From: Ruegeria halocynthiae
Lineage (GTDB): Bacteria; Pseudomonadota; Alphaproteobacteria; Rhodobacterales; Rhodobacteraceae
Assembly: GCF_000743705.1 (NCBI RefSeq)
Contig: NZ_JQEZ01000002.1
Span: 103,250-167,249, forward strand
DNA length: 64,000 bases
Direction of reading: 5' to 3'
Positions 55,335-64,000 of this stretch are shown piece by piece. Position numbers and translations under genes: made by a program. Every line of letters begins with the position of its first letter. The stretch's first letter is position 1. Under the pieces are notes generated by a model. The model ran no database searches. It was given only the letters and a program-made list of their open reading frames with translations, and had not been told where the DNA came from.

Positions 55335-56996
55335 TCAAACCTCGATCATTTTCGGGCGGCGGCGTTCGAACCAAAGGACGATCATCAGGCGCGTCACGAA
55401 GATCGCGGTGAAGACCGAGGTCAGAATGCCCAGACCCAGAGTGATGGCAAAGCCGCGCACCGGGCCGCTGCCCATGGCAAACAGGATGACGGCGGTGATG
55501 AATGTGGTGACGTTGGCGTCCAGAATGGCCGACAGCGCCTTTTCATAACCCAGCTCAATCGCGCGCGCCGGGCCTTTGGCGGATTTCAGTTCTTCGCGGA
55601 TACGTTCAAAGATCAGCACGTTGGCGTCCACCGCCATACCGACCGTCAGCACGATCCCCGCGATACCCGGCAAGGTCAGCGTCGCCCCGATCAGCGACAG
55701 CAGGCCAAAGATCAGGCCCACGTTGATGATTAGCGCAACATTGGCGAATATCCCGAACAGGCCATAGCTGAGCGCCATGAAAATCAGCACAGCGGCAAAG
55801 GCGATGATGGTCGCCACCTTACCGGCGTCGATACTGTCCTGCCCCAACTCGGGGCCGATGGTGCGCTCCTCAAGGAATTCCAGCCCCGCAGGCAGTGCCC
55901 CCGCGCGCAGCAGGACGGCCAGATTGGTGCTTTCCTCGACCGTGAAGTCGCCGGTGATGATGCCGGACCCACCGGGAATATGGCTTTGGATCACGGGGGC
56001 CGATATCACCTCGTCATCCAGAACGATGGCAAAGGGCGCGCCGATGTTTTCCAGAGTGTAATCGCCGAACTTGCGCGCACCGGACGTGTTGAACCGGAAA
56101 CTGACCGCAGGGCGGCCGTTCTGGTCGAATGATGGCTGCGCGTCGACCAGTTCTTCGCCAGTGACCACCGGGGCCGCGTCAATGACATACAGCCTCCCCC
56201 CCTCATCCAGTGAGGGCACCACTTTCTGTCCGGGGCGAACTACGTCTTCAAGACTATTTGCAGGTCCGTTCACCGGATTGAACGTCAGCTGCGCCGTAGT
56301 GCCAATGATCTCTTTCAACTCACCCGCGCTGCCGATCCCCGGAACCTGAATCAGAATGCGATCCGCGCCCTGACGCTGAATGGTGGGTTCGCGCGTGCCG
56401 ACCTCGTCGATCCGGCGGCGGATGATTTCCAGCGCTTGACGCACTGTTCGATCATCCGAGGCCAGCTTTTCAGCCTCGGACAGCTGCACGATGATTGTGT
56501 CACCTTCGGCGCGGGCTTCGATATCGGTTGCGCCAACGCCGGTCAGGGTTTGCACCTGACGCGCCAGACCGCGCACAACCTCCAGCGCGCGGGTCATCCC
56601 CTCGGGCTGGCTGATGAGGACGCGAATCTCATCCGGGCTGGATTGTTGCTTGCGGATCGTGCCCACAGTCGCACGTTCATCTCGCAGGGCCTCGCGGATT
56701 TCCGGCCACATCGCCTCCATCCGGGATTCGTAGACATCTTCGACTTTAACCTCGGCCAGCAGATGTGCGCCGCCGCGCAGATCAAGGCCCAGATTGACCA
56801 GCAATGATGGCAGCCAGCTTGGCCATTGCCCGGCCTTGGCCTGTATTTCGGGTGTGTCGATGCCAAGTTCGATCTCGGTCTTGGCATCGTTCGATTGCTC
56901 GACGCGTGTGTAAAACGCATTCGGCAGGGCCATCAGCAAGCCGATCACGCAGACCGACCAGATCAGAACCCGCTTCCAGGTATTAATTTGCAGCAT
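55335..56996 (-). CDS. secD: Protein translocase subunit SecD
   Basis: A 553-residue membrane protein with six helices and a large periplasmic domain (about 40-380) that grips emerging substrate. DLRGGAHLLAEVKV opens the periplasmic P1 region; RNTG-like and VEESTNLAVLLRAGALPA, GVGMAVDANVLIFERIREELK and the tail MIVLWFERRRPKMIEV are family features. It is followed directly by secF and preceded by yajC after a 33-base gap. Confidence 0.96.
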   Translation of the reverse strand: MLQINTWKRVLIWSVCVIGLLMALPNAFYTRVEQSNDAKTEIELGIDTPEIQAKAGQWPSWLPSLLVNLGLDLRGGAHLLAEVKVEDVYESRMEAMWPEIREALRDERATVGTIRKQQSSPDEIRVLISQPEGMTRALEVVRGLARQVQTLTGVGATDIEARAEGDTIIVQLSEAEKLASDDRTVRQALEIIRRRIDEVGTREPTIQRQGADRILIQVPGIGSAGELKEIIGTTAQLTFNPVNGPANSLEDVVRPGQKVVPSLDEGGRLYVIDAAPVVTGEELVDAQPSFDQNGRPAVSFRFNTSGARKFGDYTLENIGAPFAIVLDDEVISAPVIQSHIPGGSGIITGDFTVEESTNLAVLLRAGALPAGLEFLEERTIGPELGQDSIDAGKVATIIAFAAVLIFMALSYGLFGIFANVALIINVGLIFGLLSLIGATLTLPGIAGIVLTVGMAVDANVLIFERIREELKSAKGPARAIELGYEKALSAILDANVTTFITAVILFAMGSGPVRGFAITLGLGILTSVFTAIFVTRLMIVLWFERRRPKMIEV

Positions 56997-57029
56997 TACC
57001 CTGCCTTTTCAAGGAATTATCGCGCGAAC

Positions 57030-57317
57030 TTACTTCGCTGGCTCGGTCTTGTTCAAAACCTGCGCAATGGTCGATTTAACCACACGGACCTTGACGCCCT
57101 CGGCAATCTCGACCTCAACTTCGTTGTCGCCTTCCTTGACCTTGGACACTTTGCCGATCAGACCACCCTGGGTGACAACCTGATCGCCCCGGCGCACGGC
57201 CTCGACCATGGCCTGATGCTCCTTCATCTTTTTCTGCTGCGGACGGATCAACAGGAAATACATGATCGCAAAGATCAGGACGAGCGGGAGAAACTGGGCG
57301 ATTGCGCCACCTTCCAT
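57030..57317 (-). CDS. yajC: Preprotein translocase subunit YajC
   Basis: A 95-residue protein with one N-terminal helix (FLPLVLIFAIMYFLLIRPQ) and a cytoplasmic SH3-like domain (GDQVVTQGGLIGKVSKVKEGDNEVEVEIA). YajC associates with SecDF. First gene of the yajC-secD-secF-TSUP-Mth938-ccmABCDG run, whose short gaps (at most 66 bases) suggest one long transcript. AAGGAATATCC lies upstream. Confidence 0.95.
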   Translation of the reverse strand: MEGGAIAQFLPLVLIFAIMYFLLIRPQQKKMKEHQAMVEAVRRGDQVVTQGGLIGKVSKVKEGDNEVEVEIAEGVKVRVVKSTIAQVLNKTEPAK

Positions 57318-57518
57318 AGGATATTCCTTTTTATTGGTATCGCGGAAAGGCTCCGCAAATTTGGCGAGAACCTATTCTCAGAAATGCCTGTTTGCAAGGA
57401 AAGGCGGCACAGGTTTTTTCGCAGGTTGCCCCATAATGATCAAAGAATCGGTCAGACGTTGCAGTTATGCCCTAGGAACATGGGCTTGCTTGGATATAGT
57501 TGTGCATCAGGAGGCCCA

Positions 57519-59177
57519 ATGACGAAACTATATCAGACCCTTGGCACGATTATGCGCGTGTTGGTTGCAGCGATTTGGGTCACCCTGATTTCGCCCCCCC
57601 TGCTGGCGCAAGAGACACCTGCGAACACCAGCGAAACCGAAGAACAGTCGGAGACCTTCAAGGCACCGGTGATCGTGGATGGCGACACCCTGTTCTTTCT
57701 GCGCGGCTCAAGCGCCCTGCCCGCGCCCGAACGCGCCGAGCGGGTTCAAAACAGTATTGTCGAAGTCGCGGAAGCATCCGAAGACGCGGACGTACGGGTC
57801 ACCTTTGAGGAAACCGATCTGGGCATCCGCATTCTGGCTGATGGGGTCGTGGTTTCAATCGTGACCGTCGCAGATGCCGAACTGGACCAGATGGAGCTTG
57901 ACGTCCTCAGCTTCCTGCATGGTGAGGCTATTGAGCAGGCCATCCTCTCTTACCGCGCCAACCGCACCGAACAGGCGCGCGTGTCCGGCGCGATCGAAGC
58001 CGCTGCATGGACCGTCGGGTTTGTCGTATTTATCGTCGTGATTTTTTGGCTGCACCGACGGATACGGCGGCGCACCCTGATAATCGTGCAGCGCTATTTG
58101 AAGGATGTGGAAACGGCCACAGCCAAAAGCGTTCAGGCCGAAGCCATCGCCGGGCTGGTCAGATATGGCCTGAATTTCATCCTGCTGATCCTCTTCTTTC
58201 TGGGGTTCTACTATTACCTGTCGTTCGTCCTGCTTGCCTTTGCCGAAACGCGGTACTTTGCACAGTTACTGCTGACCTACCTGACACAGCCGGTCCTGCT
58301 GATCTTCAAGGGCATCATCAGCTATATCCCCAATCTGATCATGCTGGGCCTGATTGCCTGGCTGGCGACTTACATCATCAAAGGTATGCGCGTGTTCTTC
58401 GACGCCGTCGAGGCAGGCACATTCGACATGGGCGACTTCGAAAAACACTGGGTCAACCCGACCTTCAACATCGCCCGTGTGGTCGTGATCCTGATCTCGC
58501 TGGTCTTTGCGGTGCCCTATATCCCCGGATCAGATTCGGCAGCCTTCCAAGGGCTGACCATTCTGGTCGGAGCCATGCTGTCGCTGGGCGCGAATTCGGT
58601 GGTCAGCAACATGCTGGCCGGGCTGTTTGTGATCTATCGCCGCTCAACCTCGATTGGCGACCGCATCCAGATCGGGGAACATATCGGCGATGTGGTTCAG
58701 ATCAAGCTGATGGAAACGCATCTGAAATCCATCAAGAATGAGCTGATCTCGATCCCGAATGCGCAGCTGATGAATTCGGATGTGGTGAATTTCTCAAAGA
58801 AAACAGACGGCAGCGGGCTGTTGCTGCACACCACCGTCGGCATCGGCTATGAGGAGCCCTCGGAGAAGATCGAGGCGATGCTGATCGAGGCCGCGAACCG
58901 CACCAAGGGGATCAAGGCCAAACCCGAGCCGTTCGTGCTGTGGACCGCGCTGGCCGATTACGCGATCAACTATCAGATCAACGGGTATACGACCCGTGGC
59001 AGCATCATCCCGAAAATCCGCTCGGACCTGCATCGCAACATCGTGGCTGTGTTCAATGAAAACAATGTGCAGATCATGACCCCGTCCTACATCGCCGATA
59101 CACCGGAACCGAAAATCCCGACCGAGGAATGGGATGGCCATCTGGCACATGAAGGTGCAGAAGATGCGGACAAGTAG
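57519..59177 (+). CDS. MscS-family mechanosensitive channel with N-terminal domain
   Basis: A 552-residue channel protein. A signal peptide is followed by a periplasmic helical region (about 32-160), then about four membrane segments (near 163-183, 220-240, 246-290 and 317-334) and the pore helix GANSVVSNMLAG near 355, with the C-terminal MscS beta and vestibule domains. Osmotic-shock release is the expected role. The start at 57519 has AGGAGG 5 bases upstream. It is divergent from yajC across 201 bases. The long N-terminal part makes it larger than E. coli MscS. Confidence 0.9.
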   Translation: MTKLYQTLGTIMRVLVAAIWVTLISPPLLAQETPANTSETEEQSETFKAPVIVDGDTLFFLRGSSALPAPERAERVQNSIVEVAEASEDADVRVTFEETDLGIRILADGVVVSIVTVADAELDQMELDVLSFLHGEAIEQAILSYRANRTEQARVSGAIEAAAWTVGFVVFIVVIFWLHRRIRRRTLIIVQRYLKDVETATAKSVQAEAIAGLVRYGLNFILLILFFLGFYYYLSFVLLAFAETRYFAQLLLTYLTQPVLLIFKGIISYIPNLIMLGLIAWLATYIIKGMRVFFDAVEAGTFDMGDFEKHWVNPTFNIARVVVILISLVFAVPYIPGSDSAAFQGLTILVGAMLSLGANSVVSNMLAGLFVIYRRSTSIGDRIQIGEHIGDVVQIKLMETHLKSIKNELISIPNAQLMNSDVVNFSKKTDGSGLLLHTTVGIGYEEPSEKIEAMLIEAANRTKGIKAKPEPFVLWTALADYAINYQINGYTTRGSIIPKIRSDLHRNIVAVFNENNVQIMTPSYIADTPEPKIPTEEWDGHLAHEGAEDADK

Positions 59178-59262
59178 GCGCATTTTCTACGGCGGTGCTA
59201 CACCCTGCCATTCAGATGGTGCATAAGCGGCTTTAGTGATTCACCCATTTAGGACCTGACCC

Positions 59263-60555
59263 ATGCACGACATCCGCGCCATTCGCGAAAACCCTGCCGC
59301 CTTTGACGCCGCCCTTGCGCGCCGTGGGGATGCGCCGGTGTCGTCAGATCTGCTGCGGCTAGACGAAAGCCGCCGGTCCAAGATTCTGGCCGCGGAAACG
59401 GCGCAGGCCGAACAGAACAAAGCCAGCAAAGAAGTGGGTGCCGCCAAAGCGCGTGGCGACGAGGATGAATTCCAGCGCCTGCGCGCCCTGGTCGCCGAGA
59501 AAAAGGCCGAGATCGCCCGAATGCAGACCGAGGCGAAAGATCTGGACGCGCTGCTGACCGATCAGTTGGCACGCATCGCTAACTTGCCCGCCGATGATGT
59601 GCCTGATGGTGCCGATGAAGACGACAATGTTGAGGTCAACCGGTGGGGGGCGCCGCGCAACCTCGAATTTGATCCCAAGGAGCACTACGAGATCCCCGCC
59701 GTCGCCGCTGCAATGGACTTTGAGACCGCTGCCAAAACCAGCGGCAGCCGGTTTGTGAACCTGTCGAAAGGCGTCGCCCGCATTCATCGCGCCCTGGCTC
59801 AGTTCATGTTGGACACGCATAGCGACAAAAACGGCCTGACCGAGATGCAGACTCCGGTTTTGGTGCGCGATGAGGCCATGTATGGCACGGACAAGCTGCC
59901 GAAATTCGGCGAGGACAGCTATCAGACGACCAATGGCTGGTGGTTGATTCCAACGTCCGAGGTCACGCTGACCTATTCGGTGTCCGGTGACATTCTTGAC
60001 GAAAGCGCCTTGCCCATCCGCATGACCGCCCACACGACTTGTTTTCGGTCCGAGGCTGGCAGTGCTGGCAAAGATACCTCTGGGATGCTTCGACAGCACC
60101 AGTTTGAAAAGGTCGAGATGGTCTCGATCACGCACCCGGACAAGTCGGATGATGAGCAAAAACGGATGCTGCGCTGTGCCGAGGACCTGCTGGAGCAGCT
60201 GGGTGTCCCCTACCGTACCGTCGCCCTGTGCACGGGCGACATGGGGTTCGGCGCGCGCCGGACATATGACATCGAAGCTTGGTTGCCCGGGCAGGATGCC
60301 TATCGTGAGATCAGCTCGGTCTCGACCACAGGTGCGTTTCAGGCCCGCCGCATGAACGCCCGCTTCCGCCCCGAGGGCGGGGGCAAGCCAGAGTACGTTC
60401 ACACCCTGAACGGTTCGGGCCTGGCTGTCGGACGCTGCCTGATCGCGGTGCTGGAAAACGGCCAGAACGCCGATGGCACCGTAACCCTGCCCGAGGTCCT
60501 GAGCCCTTATCTGCGTGGCAAGCTGACCCTGCAAGCGGACGGCACGCTGGCCTGA
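59263..60555 (+). CDS. serS: Seryl-tRNA synthetase
   Basis: A 430-residue class II synthetase. The N-terminal coiled-coil arm (about 30-100, rich in K, E and A) binds tRNA-Ser. Catalytic motifs: motif 2 [21 protein letters not shown] and motif 3 with [20 protein letters not shown] and [17 protein letters not shown] marks the serine pocket. AGGA lies 8 bases before the ATG. A terminator for the opposite strand overlaps its 3' flank. Confidence 0.97.
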   Translation: MHDIRAIRENPAAFDAALARRGDAPVSSDLLRLDESRRSKILAAETAQAEQNKASKEVGAAKARGDEDEFQRLRALVAEKKAEIARMQTEAKDLDALLTDQLARIANLPADDVPDGADEDDNVEVNRWGAPRNLEFDPKEHYEIPAVAAAMDFETAAKTSGSRFVNLSKGVARIHRALAQFMLDTHSDKNGLTEMQTPVLVRDEAMYGTDKLPKFGEDSYQTTNGWWLIPTSEVTLTYSVSGDILDESALPIRMTAHTTCFRSEAGSAGKDTSGMLRQHQFEKVEMVSITHPDKSDDEQKRMLRCAEDLLEQLGVPYRTVALCTGDMGFGARRTYDIEAWLPGQDAYREISSVSTTGAFQARRMNARFRPEGGGKPEYVHTLNGSGLAVGRCLIAVLENGQNADGTVTLPEVLSPYLRGKLTLQADGTLA

Positions 60556-60563
60556 CGAAAAAA

Positions 60564-60589
60564 CCGGCAGCCGTTCAACACGGCGCCGG
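60564..60589 (-). terminator. Terminator of the lysine-rich HHH gene
   Basis: CCGGC-a-GCCGT / ACGGC-GCCGG with loop TCAAC. On the minus strand it is followed by TTTTTTCG. It lies 28 bases past the stop of the HHH gene and 9 bases after the serS stop. Confidence 0.85.
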
Positions 60590-60616
60590 CCTATGACATT
60601 GGAAGGCGGAGAAGGC

Positions 60617-61144
60617 TTACTTCTTCGCCTTTTTCTTGTCCTTCTTCTTATCTTTTTTCTTGTCGTCTTTCTTTTTGTCGTCCTTCTTGGGCTTTTTGCT
60701 CTTCTTGGCCTTGGCCTTCACTTTGTCCTTGGCCTTAGAAAACGCAGCCTCCATTTCTTTGCGCTTTTTGGCGGCCTTTTCGGCCTTTGCTTTGGCCTTG
60801 GCCTTTTTCTTGGCCTTGGCCGCAGCCAGATCTGCGGCGGCTTTTTCCTCGGCCGCCTTGCGTGCCGCCTCTGCCGCGCGCTTTTCGGCGGCAGCAGCCG
60901 CGACTGTCTTCCGGGCCGCGGGTTTGCGGGCCGGGGTGCTGCGTTTCGAAACAGACTGCTTTCCCGACACGGCATCTTGCGCAGCCGCGATCAACAAGGG
61001 CGCGCGGGCCGCGCCGATGCGAGGGACCTTGACCAGATCGGCGGGGGTGGCCTTGGCCAGCGCTTCGGCAGTCTTGAAGCCGTTGGCAATCAGGGATTGG
61101 CCAAGTACCTCACCTACGCCTTTGATTTTGGTCACTGCAGTCAT
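60617..61144 (-). CDS. Helix-hairpin-helix protein with lysine-rich (histone H1-like) tail
   Basis: A 175-residue protein. Residues 1-60 form tandem helix-hairpin-helix units (IKGVGEVLGQSLIANGFKTAEALA; LVKVPRIGAARAPLLIAA), a DNA-binding or scaffold fold. Residues 65-175 are a low-complexity tail of Lys, Ala and Arg (AAAEKRAAEAARKAAEEK; many KKAKAKAK and KKDDKKK blocks), like bacterial histone H1-like proteins. AAGGA lies 7 bases before the ATG at 61144. It could compact DNA or bind RNA. Terminator downstream; no partner genes. Confidence 0.78.
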   Translation of the reverse strand: MTAVTKIKGVGEVLGQSLIANGFKTAEALAKATPADLVKVPRIGAARAPLLIAAAQDAVSGKQSVSKRSTPARKPAARKTVAAAAAEKRAAEAARKAAEEKAAADLAAAKAKKKAKAKAKAEKAAKKRKEMEAAFSKAKDKVKAKAKKSKKPKKDDKKKDDKKKDKKKDKKKAKK

Positions 61145-61237
61145 CTTCGATCCTTTCATTATCCCCCCGCTCATACCGTATATACACAAGATATACACGT
61201 CCGCAAGTCTGTGTACGGGCGGGGAAATTCTTTAACA

Positions 61238-62224
61238 TCAACGGTTATGGGCAAAATACCCTGGGTTGTCCTTTTTGGGAAATGGCACAAGACGTTTGGC
61301 ATCTTCATCCCAGAGTTTCAGATTAAGCGCCGCCACCGCCTCGGGGAACTTGATCCGGCGCGGCGTATATTCAGGCGGCAGGTTATAGTGGCAGGCCCGC
61401 AGCCTGTAAGACGGAATGCGGGCATTGAAGTGATGGATGTCATGCAAGGTAATGCAGGCCACCGCATTATCAAACCACCACCCGAAATCCAGCGCCGACG
61501 ACCCGTGCAACGCGGCCAGTTTCGGATCAAGATCGGGGCGGCGATCCCAATAGGTGTCTTCAAAGTTATGCTGCAGATAGACCAGAAACACACCAAGCAT
61601 TCCGCCCAGCAATGAAAACACCAGCCAGACCAGAATACCCGTGCTTCCGGCGATCAGAAAAAGAAGGCCCAGGAAAATCACGATCGACAGGTTGTGCAGC
61701 AACACGCCGACCACCCCAAAGCGCACCGTGTTCTTGGGCCAGCGATAGCGGATGAAATAGGTGAACAACGCGCCGACAGGAACCAGAATGAACGGATTGC
61801 GATAAAGGCGATAGAACAAACGGGATTTCCAGTCTGCCACGCTCCACTCACGCAGAGTCATAGTGTGTATCTCGCCGGTTTCGCGATGTTCAAGATTGCC
61901 GATCCCGTTGTGATGCAGGTTGTGGTTCTGCTTCATGACTTCGAACGGTGCGAAGGTGAAAGGCGACAGCCCGTGCCCGGCCCATTCGTTCTGTTGACGC
62001 GTTTTAAACAGCGAATGGTGCCCGCAATCATGTTGAAGCACGTACAGACGCACCGCCGCAAAGGCGAAAACGATCCCTGCGGGGATCATGACGTACCACC
62101 GATCGACATAGATAACAGCCAAAGACAGCGATGCGAAATACACCGCAAATGTTCCAAAATAGCTGAGCGCGGCCAATCTGTTGTCCTGAACCGCGTATTG
62201 TCTTGTATATTCCCTCAGATCCAT
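61238..62224 (-). CDS. Membrane fatty acid desaturase
   Basis: A 328-residue di-iron membrane desaturase. The three histidine boxes are HDCGHH (about 65-70), HNLHH (about 101-105) and HDIHH (about 261-265), with four membrane segments around them. It introduces a double bond in a fatty acyl chain of a phospholipid or acyl-ACP; regioselectivity cannot be told. The N-terminus is MDLREYTRQYAVQDN. It is a single gene, with the der gene 163 bases away on the same strand. Confidence 0.92.
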   Translation of the reverse strand: MDLREYTRQYAVQDNRLAALSYFGTFAVYFASLSLAVIYVDRWYVMIPAGIVFAFAAVRLYVLQHDCGHHSLFKTRQQNEWAGHGLSPFTFAPFEVMKQNHNLHHNGIGNLEHRETGEIHTMTLREWSVADWKSRLFYRLYRNPFILVPVGALFTYFIRYRWPKNTVRFGVVGVLLHNLSIVIFLGLLFLIAGSTGILVWLVFSLLGGMLGVFLVYLQHNFEDTYWDRRPDLDPKLAALHGSSALDFGWWFDNAVACITLHDIHHFNARIPSYRLRACHYNLPPEYTPRRIKFPEAVAALNLKLWDEDAKRLVPFPKKDNPGYFAHNR

Positions 62225-62315
62225 CCCGTCCGCCCCCTAACGATGGCCCGGTCAAACCGTCTCAAAAATCAAAATGCGGTCAATCTGCCCACACGCAGCG
62301 CGCGAAACAAATGCA

Positions 62316-62333
62316 CGCTAGCGAATGCTAGCG
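62316..62333. other. Hairpin between der and the desaturase gene
   Basis: CGCTAGC-GAAT-GCTAGCG, a perfect 7-base stem with a 4-base loop, about 55 bases after the der stop. No T-tract follows on the minus strand, so termination is uncertain. Confidence 0.4.
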
Positions 62334-62387
62334 CGGGGAATGGGGGCTGTCACGCCCCTCAGCCAAAAATGCTGAAAATTGGCGCAG

Positions 62388-63851
62388 TTACGCCTTGCCC
62401 TTGAGATGTTTTGCCAGCGCGCCGGCGTTTTTCTTGCGCCGCCCCTTGTAGGGGTTCTTGTCACCCTGCCCGCGCAATGTCAGGCGGATCGGCGTTCCGG
62501 GCATGTCAAAATCTTCGCGCAGGCCGTTGACAAGATAGCGCTTGTAACTTTCGGGCATCTTATCGGGATGCGAGCACATGACAACAAACCCCGGCGGGCG
62601 GGTTTTGGCCTGTGTCATATAGCGCAACTTGATCCGGCGTCCCTGCGGGGCTGGCGGTGGGTGCTGTTCCAGCATAATAGCCAGCCAGCGGTTCAACGCC
62701 GCCGTGGGAATGCGGCGGTTCCAGACATCATGGGCGCGCATAATGGCGTCGCGAAGACGTTCAAGGCCCCTGCCCGTCTTGGCCGAAACCGTAATCAGCG
62801 GCGCGCCGCGCAATTGCGGTAGCAAACGCTCAAAGGATTCTTTCAGGTCGCGCAGCTTTTCCTGCTTTTCCTCTTCGATGTCCCACTTGTTGACGGCAAC
62901 AACCACGGCGCGGCCTTCGCGCTCGGCCAGATCGGCAATGCGCAGATCTTGCTGTTCAAACGGGATGGCAGCGTCCAGAAGGACCACCACGACCTCGGCA
63001 AATTTGACAGCGCGCAACCCGTCGGACACGGACAGCTTTTCCAGCTTTTCCTGCACCTTGGCCTTTTTGCGCATCCCCGCTGTGTCGAAAATCCGCATCG
63101 GGGTGCTTTCGCCATCGGGGTCTGCCCAATCAATCCGCAAGCTGATCGCATCACGGGTGATCCCGGCCTCAGGGCCGGTCAGCAGGCGATCTTCGCCCAC
63201 GATCTGGTTGATCAGCGTGGATTTCCCGGCATTCGGGCGGCCGACAACTGCCACCTGCAAAGGTCTGGCGGCGGTGATAAGACGGGCTTCGCCTTCGCCA
63301 TCCTCGTTCAGCTCGATATTCGTTACAGGAGTATCATCAATTGCCTGTTCTTCTGCCGCATCGGCCAATGGCATGAGGTGTGAATAAAGGTCGGTCATCC
63401 CCTCGCCATGCTCGCCTGACAGGCGCACCGGTTCGCCCAGACCCAGGTTATATGCCTCAAGCACCCCAGCATCTGCCGCGTTACCTTCGGCCTTGTTGGC
63501 GGCCAGAATCACATGTTTTGATCGTTTGCGCAGGATCTCGGCGAACATCTCGTCGGTGGGCGTCAGCCCCACACGCGCGTCGATCATGAACAGGCAGACG
63601 TCGGCCATATCGACCGCACGTTCGGTCAGGCGGCGCATACGCCCCTGAAGGCTGTCGTCGGTGGCGTCTTCAAGCCCTGCTGTGTCGATCACGGTAAAGC
63701 GCAGATCACCCAGACGCCCTTCGCCTTCGCGCAGATCACGCGTTACGCCGGGCTGGTCGTCGACCAATGCCAGACGTTTGCCCACAAGGCGGTTGAACAG
63801 GGTGGATTTGCCCACATTCGGGCGCCCCACAATGGCGAGGGTCAGCGACAT
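62388..63851 (-). CDS. der: Ribosome biogenesis GTPase Der
   Basis: A 487-residue GTPase of 50S ribosome assembly with two tandem G domains: GRPNVGKS (9-16) and the second GRPNAGKS near residue 203, each with its own DTAG and NKWD/NKAD-type loop. A C-terminal KH-like domain (about 370-450) is followed by a basic tail. I use the ATG at 63851 ([14 protein letters not shown]); an in-frame TTG lies 9 bases upstream. It follows a bamB-like gene after 48 bases. Confidence 0.96.
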   Translation of the reverse strand: MSLTLAIVGRPNVGKSTLFNRLVGKRLALVDDQPGVTRDLREGEGRLGDLRFTVIDTAGLEDATDDSLQGRMRRLTERAVDMADVCLFMIDARVGLTPTDEMFAEILRKRSKHVILAANKAEGNAADAGVLEAYNLGLGEPVRLSGEHGEGMTDLYSHLMPLADAAEEQAIDDTPVTNIELNEDGEGEARLITAARPLQVAVVGRPNAGKSTLINQIVGEDRLLTGPEAGITRDAISLRIDWADPDGESTPMRIFDTAGMRKKAKVQEKLEKLSVSDGLRAVKFAEVVVVLLDAAIPFEQQDLRIADLAEREGRAVVVAVNKWDIEEEKQEKLRDLKESFERLLPQLRGAPLITVSAKTGRGLERLRDAIMRAHDVWNRRIPTAALNRWLAIMLEQHPPPAPQGRRIKLRYMTQAKTRPPGFVVMCSHPDKMPESYKRYLVNGLREDFDMPGTPIRLTLRGQGDKNPYKGRRKKNAGALAKHLKGKA

Positions 63852-63899
63852 GATACTCAACTTTCAAGACTCAGACGCGCCCTTTAGCGCATCTTGCGG

Positions 63900-64000
63900 T
63901 CAACGGAAAGCGTGCAGTTCACCTTTTGTCGACACAACGTACAACGTTTGCCCTGCCACAACCGGTGCCGTGGTGGCGCCACCGGGCACCTCGACACGGT
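63900..64000 (-). CDS. bamB: BamB-like PQQ beta-propeller protein, C-terminal fragment
   Basis: The last 33 codons of a minus-strand gene that runs off the right edge. The frame reads RVEVPGGATTAPVVAGQTLYVVSTKGELHAFR before a TGA. The TAPVVAGQTLYVVST motif is the PQQ-type beta-propeller blade of the outer-membrane assembly lipoprotein BamB, and bamB lies just before der in many bacteria. The assignment rests on this short end and on synteny. Confidence 0.72.
   Translation of the reverse strand, partial: RVEVPGGATTAPVVAGQTLYVVSTKGELHAFR

Noticed and set aside
53894..55411. A 505-codon plus-strand frame opposite the TSUP and secF genes
   Set aside because: Low-complexity His/Gln/Arg-rich translation without known motifs, on the antisense side of two well-supported genes.

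Overview
The window is chromosomal DNA of an alphaproteobacterium of the Rhodobacterales (roseobacter group), probably Ruegeria or a close relative. The basis is a Rhodobacter-type gene transfer agent (GTA) cluster, a DddP-type DMSP lyase, a LuxR/LuxI pair, an alphaproteobacterial nitrogen-regulation pair (glnB-glnA), and, from memory, an overall gene order like that of Ruegeria pomeroyi. I saw no rRNA, tRNA, CRISPR array, insertion sequence or replication origin.

Layout. 1-10585 (minus strand): a GTA structural cluster, gp1 to gp14 intact plus the first 17 codons of gp15, in the canonical order and read right to left. The only foreign item is a small plus-strand lipoprotein gene between gp2 and gp3. 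A good sigma-70-like promoter (10689-10717) and a terminator-like hairpin (10635-10663) precede gp1. 10933-12066: a divergent Hint-domain protein. 12423-13685: an RhlE-type DEAD-box helicase. 13730-20079 (minus): fatty acid synthesis and cell wall genes (fabD, fabG, acpP, a GNAT, a HisA-like paralog, fabF, mltG). 20249-22750: cytochrome b561-YceI fusion, YceI and a small membrane protein. 23034-24273: rpsF-rpsR-rplI behind a structured leader. 24424-26767: lytic transglycosylase lipoprotein, luxR, luxI. 26864-31453 (minus): tig, a porin, nnr. 31622-33409: glnB-glnA. 33555-36561: a small conserved protein, a MltB-like transglycosylase, an unknown membrane protein and a DUF3445/HODM-like protein. 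36685-38028: dddP. 38033-42158: a hydrolase-OsmC fusion, small envelope proteins, bioY and a DUF6314 protein. 42247-46663: purB, two secreted proteins sharing a cysteine module, a divergent FliG and an acyltransferase. 46664-50282: a DUF1223 protein and acnA. 50393-57317 (minus): a long run yajC-secD-secF-TSUP-Mth938-ccmA-ccmB-ccmC-ccmD-ccmG. 57519-64000: an MscS channel, serS, a lysine-rich HHH protein, a fatty acid desaturase, der and the end of a bamB-like gene.

How it fits together. Most of the window is core metabolism and envelope biogenesis: fatty acid synthesis, protein export, cytochrome c maturation, translation and nitrogen assimilation. Superimposed are three accessory traits typical of marine roseobacters: GTA-mediated DNA transfer, acyl-homoserine-lactone signalling and DMSP cleavage. 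In Rhodobacter capsulatus quorum sensing controls GTA production, so the luxRI locus about 15 kb from the GTA genes is a plausible but unproven regulator. The parts I consider least described are the promoter-hairpin arrangement in front of gp1, the gene inserted inside the GTA cluster, a palindromic element translated in frame within nnr, the cysteine module shared by two neighbouring secreted proteins, and the lysine-tailed HHH protein.
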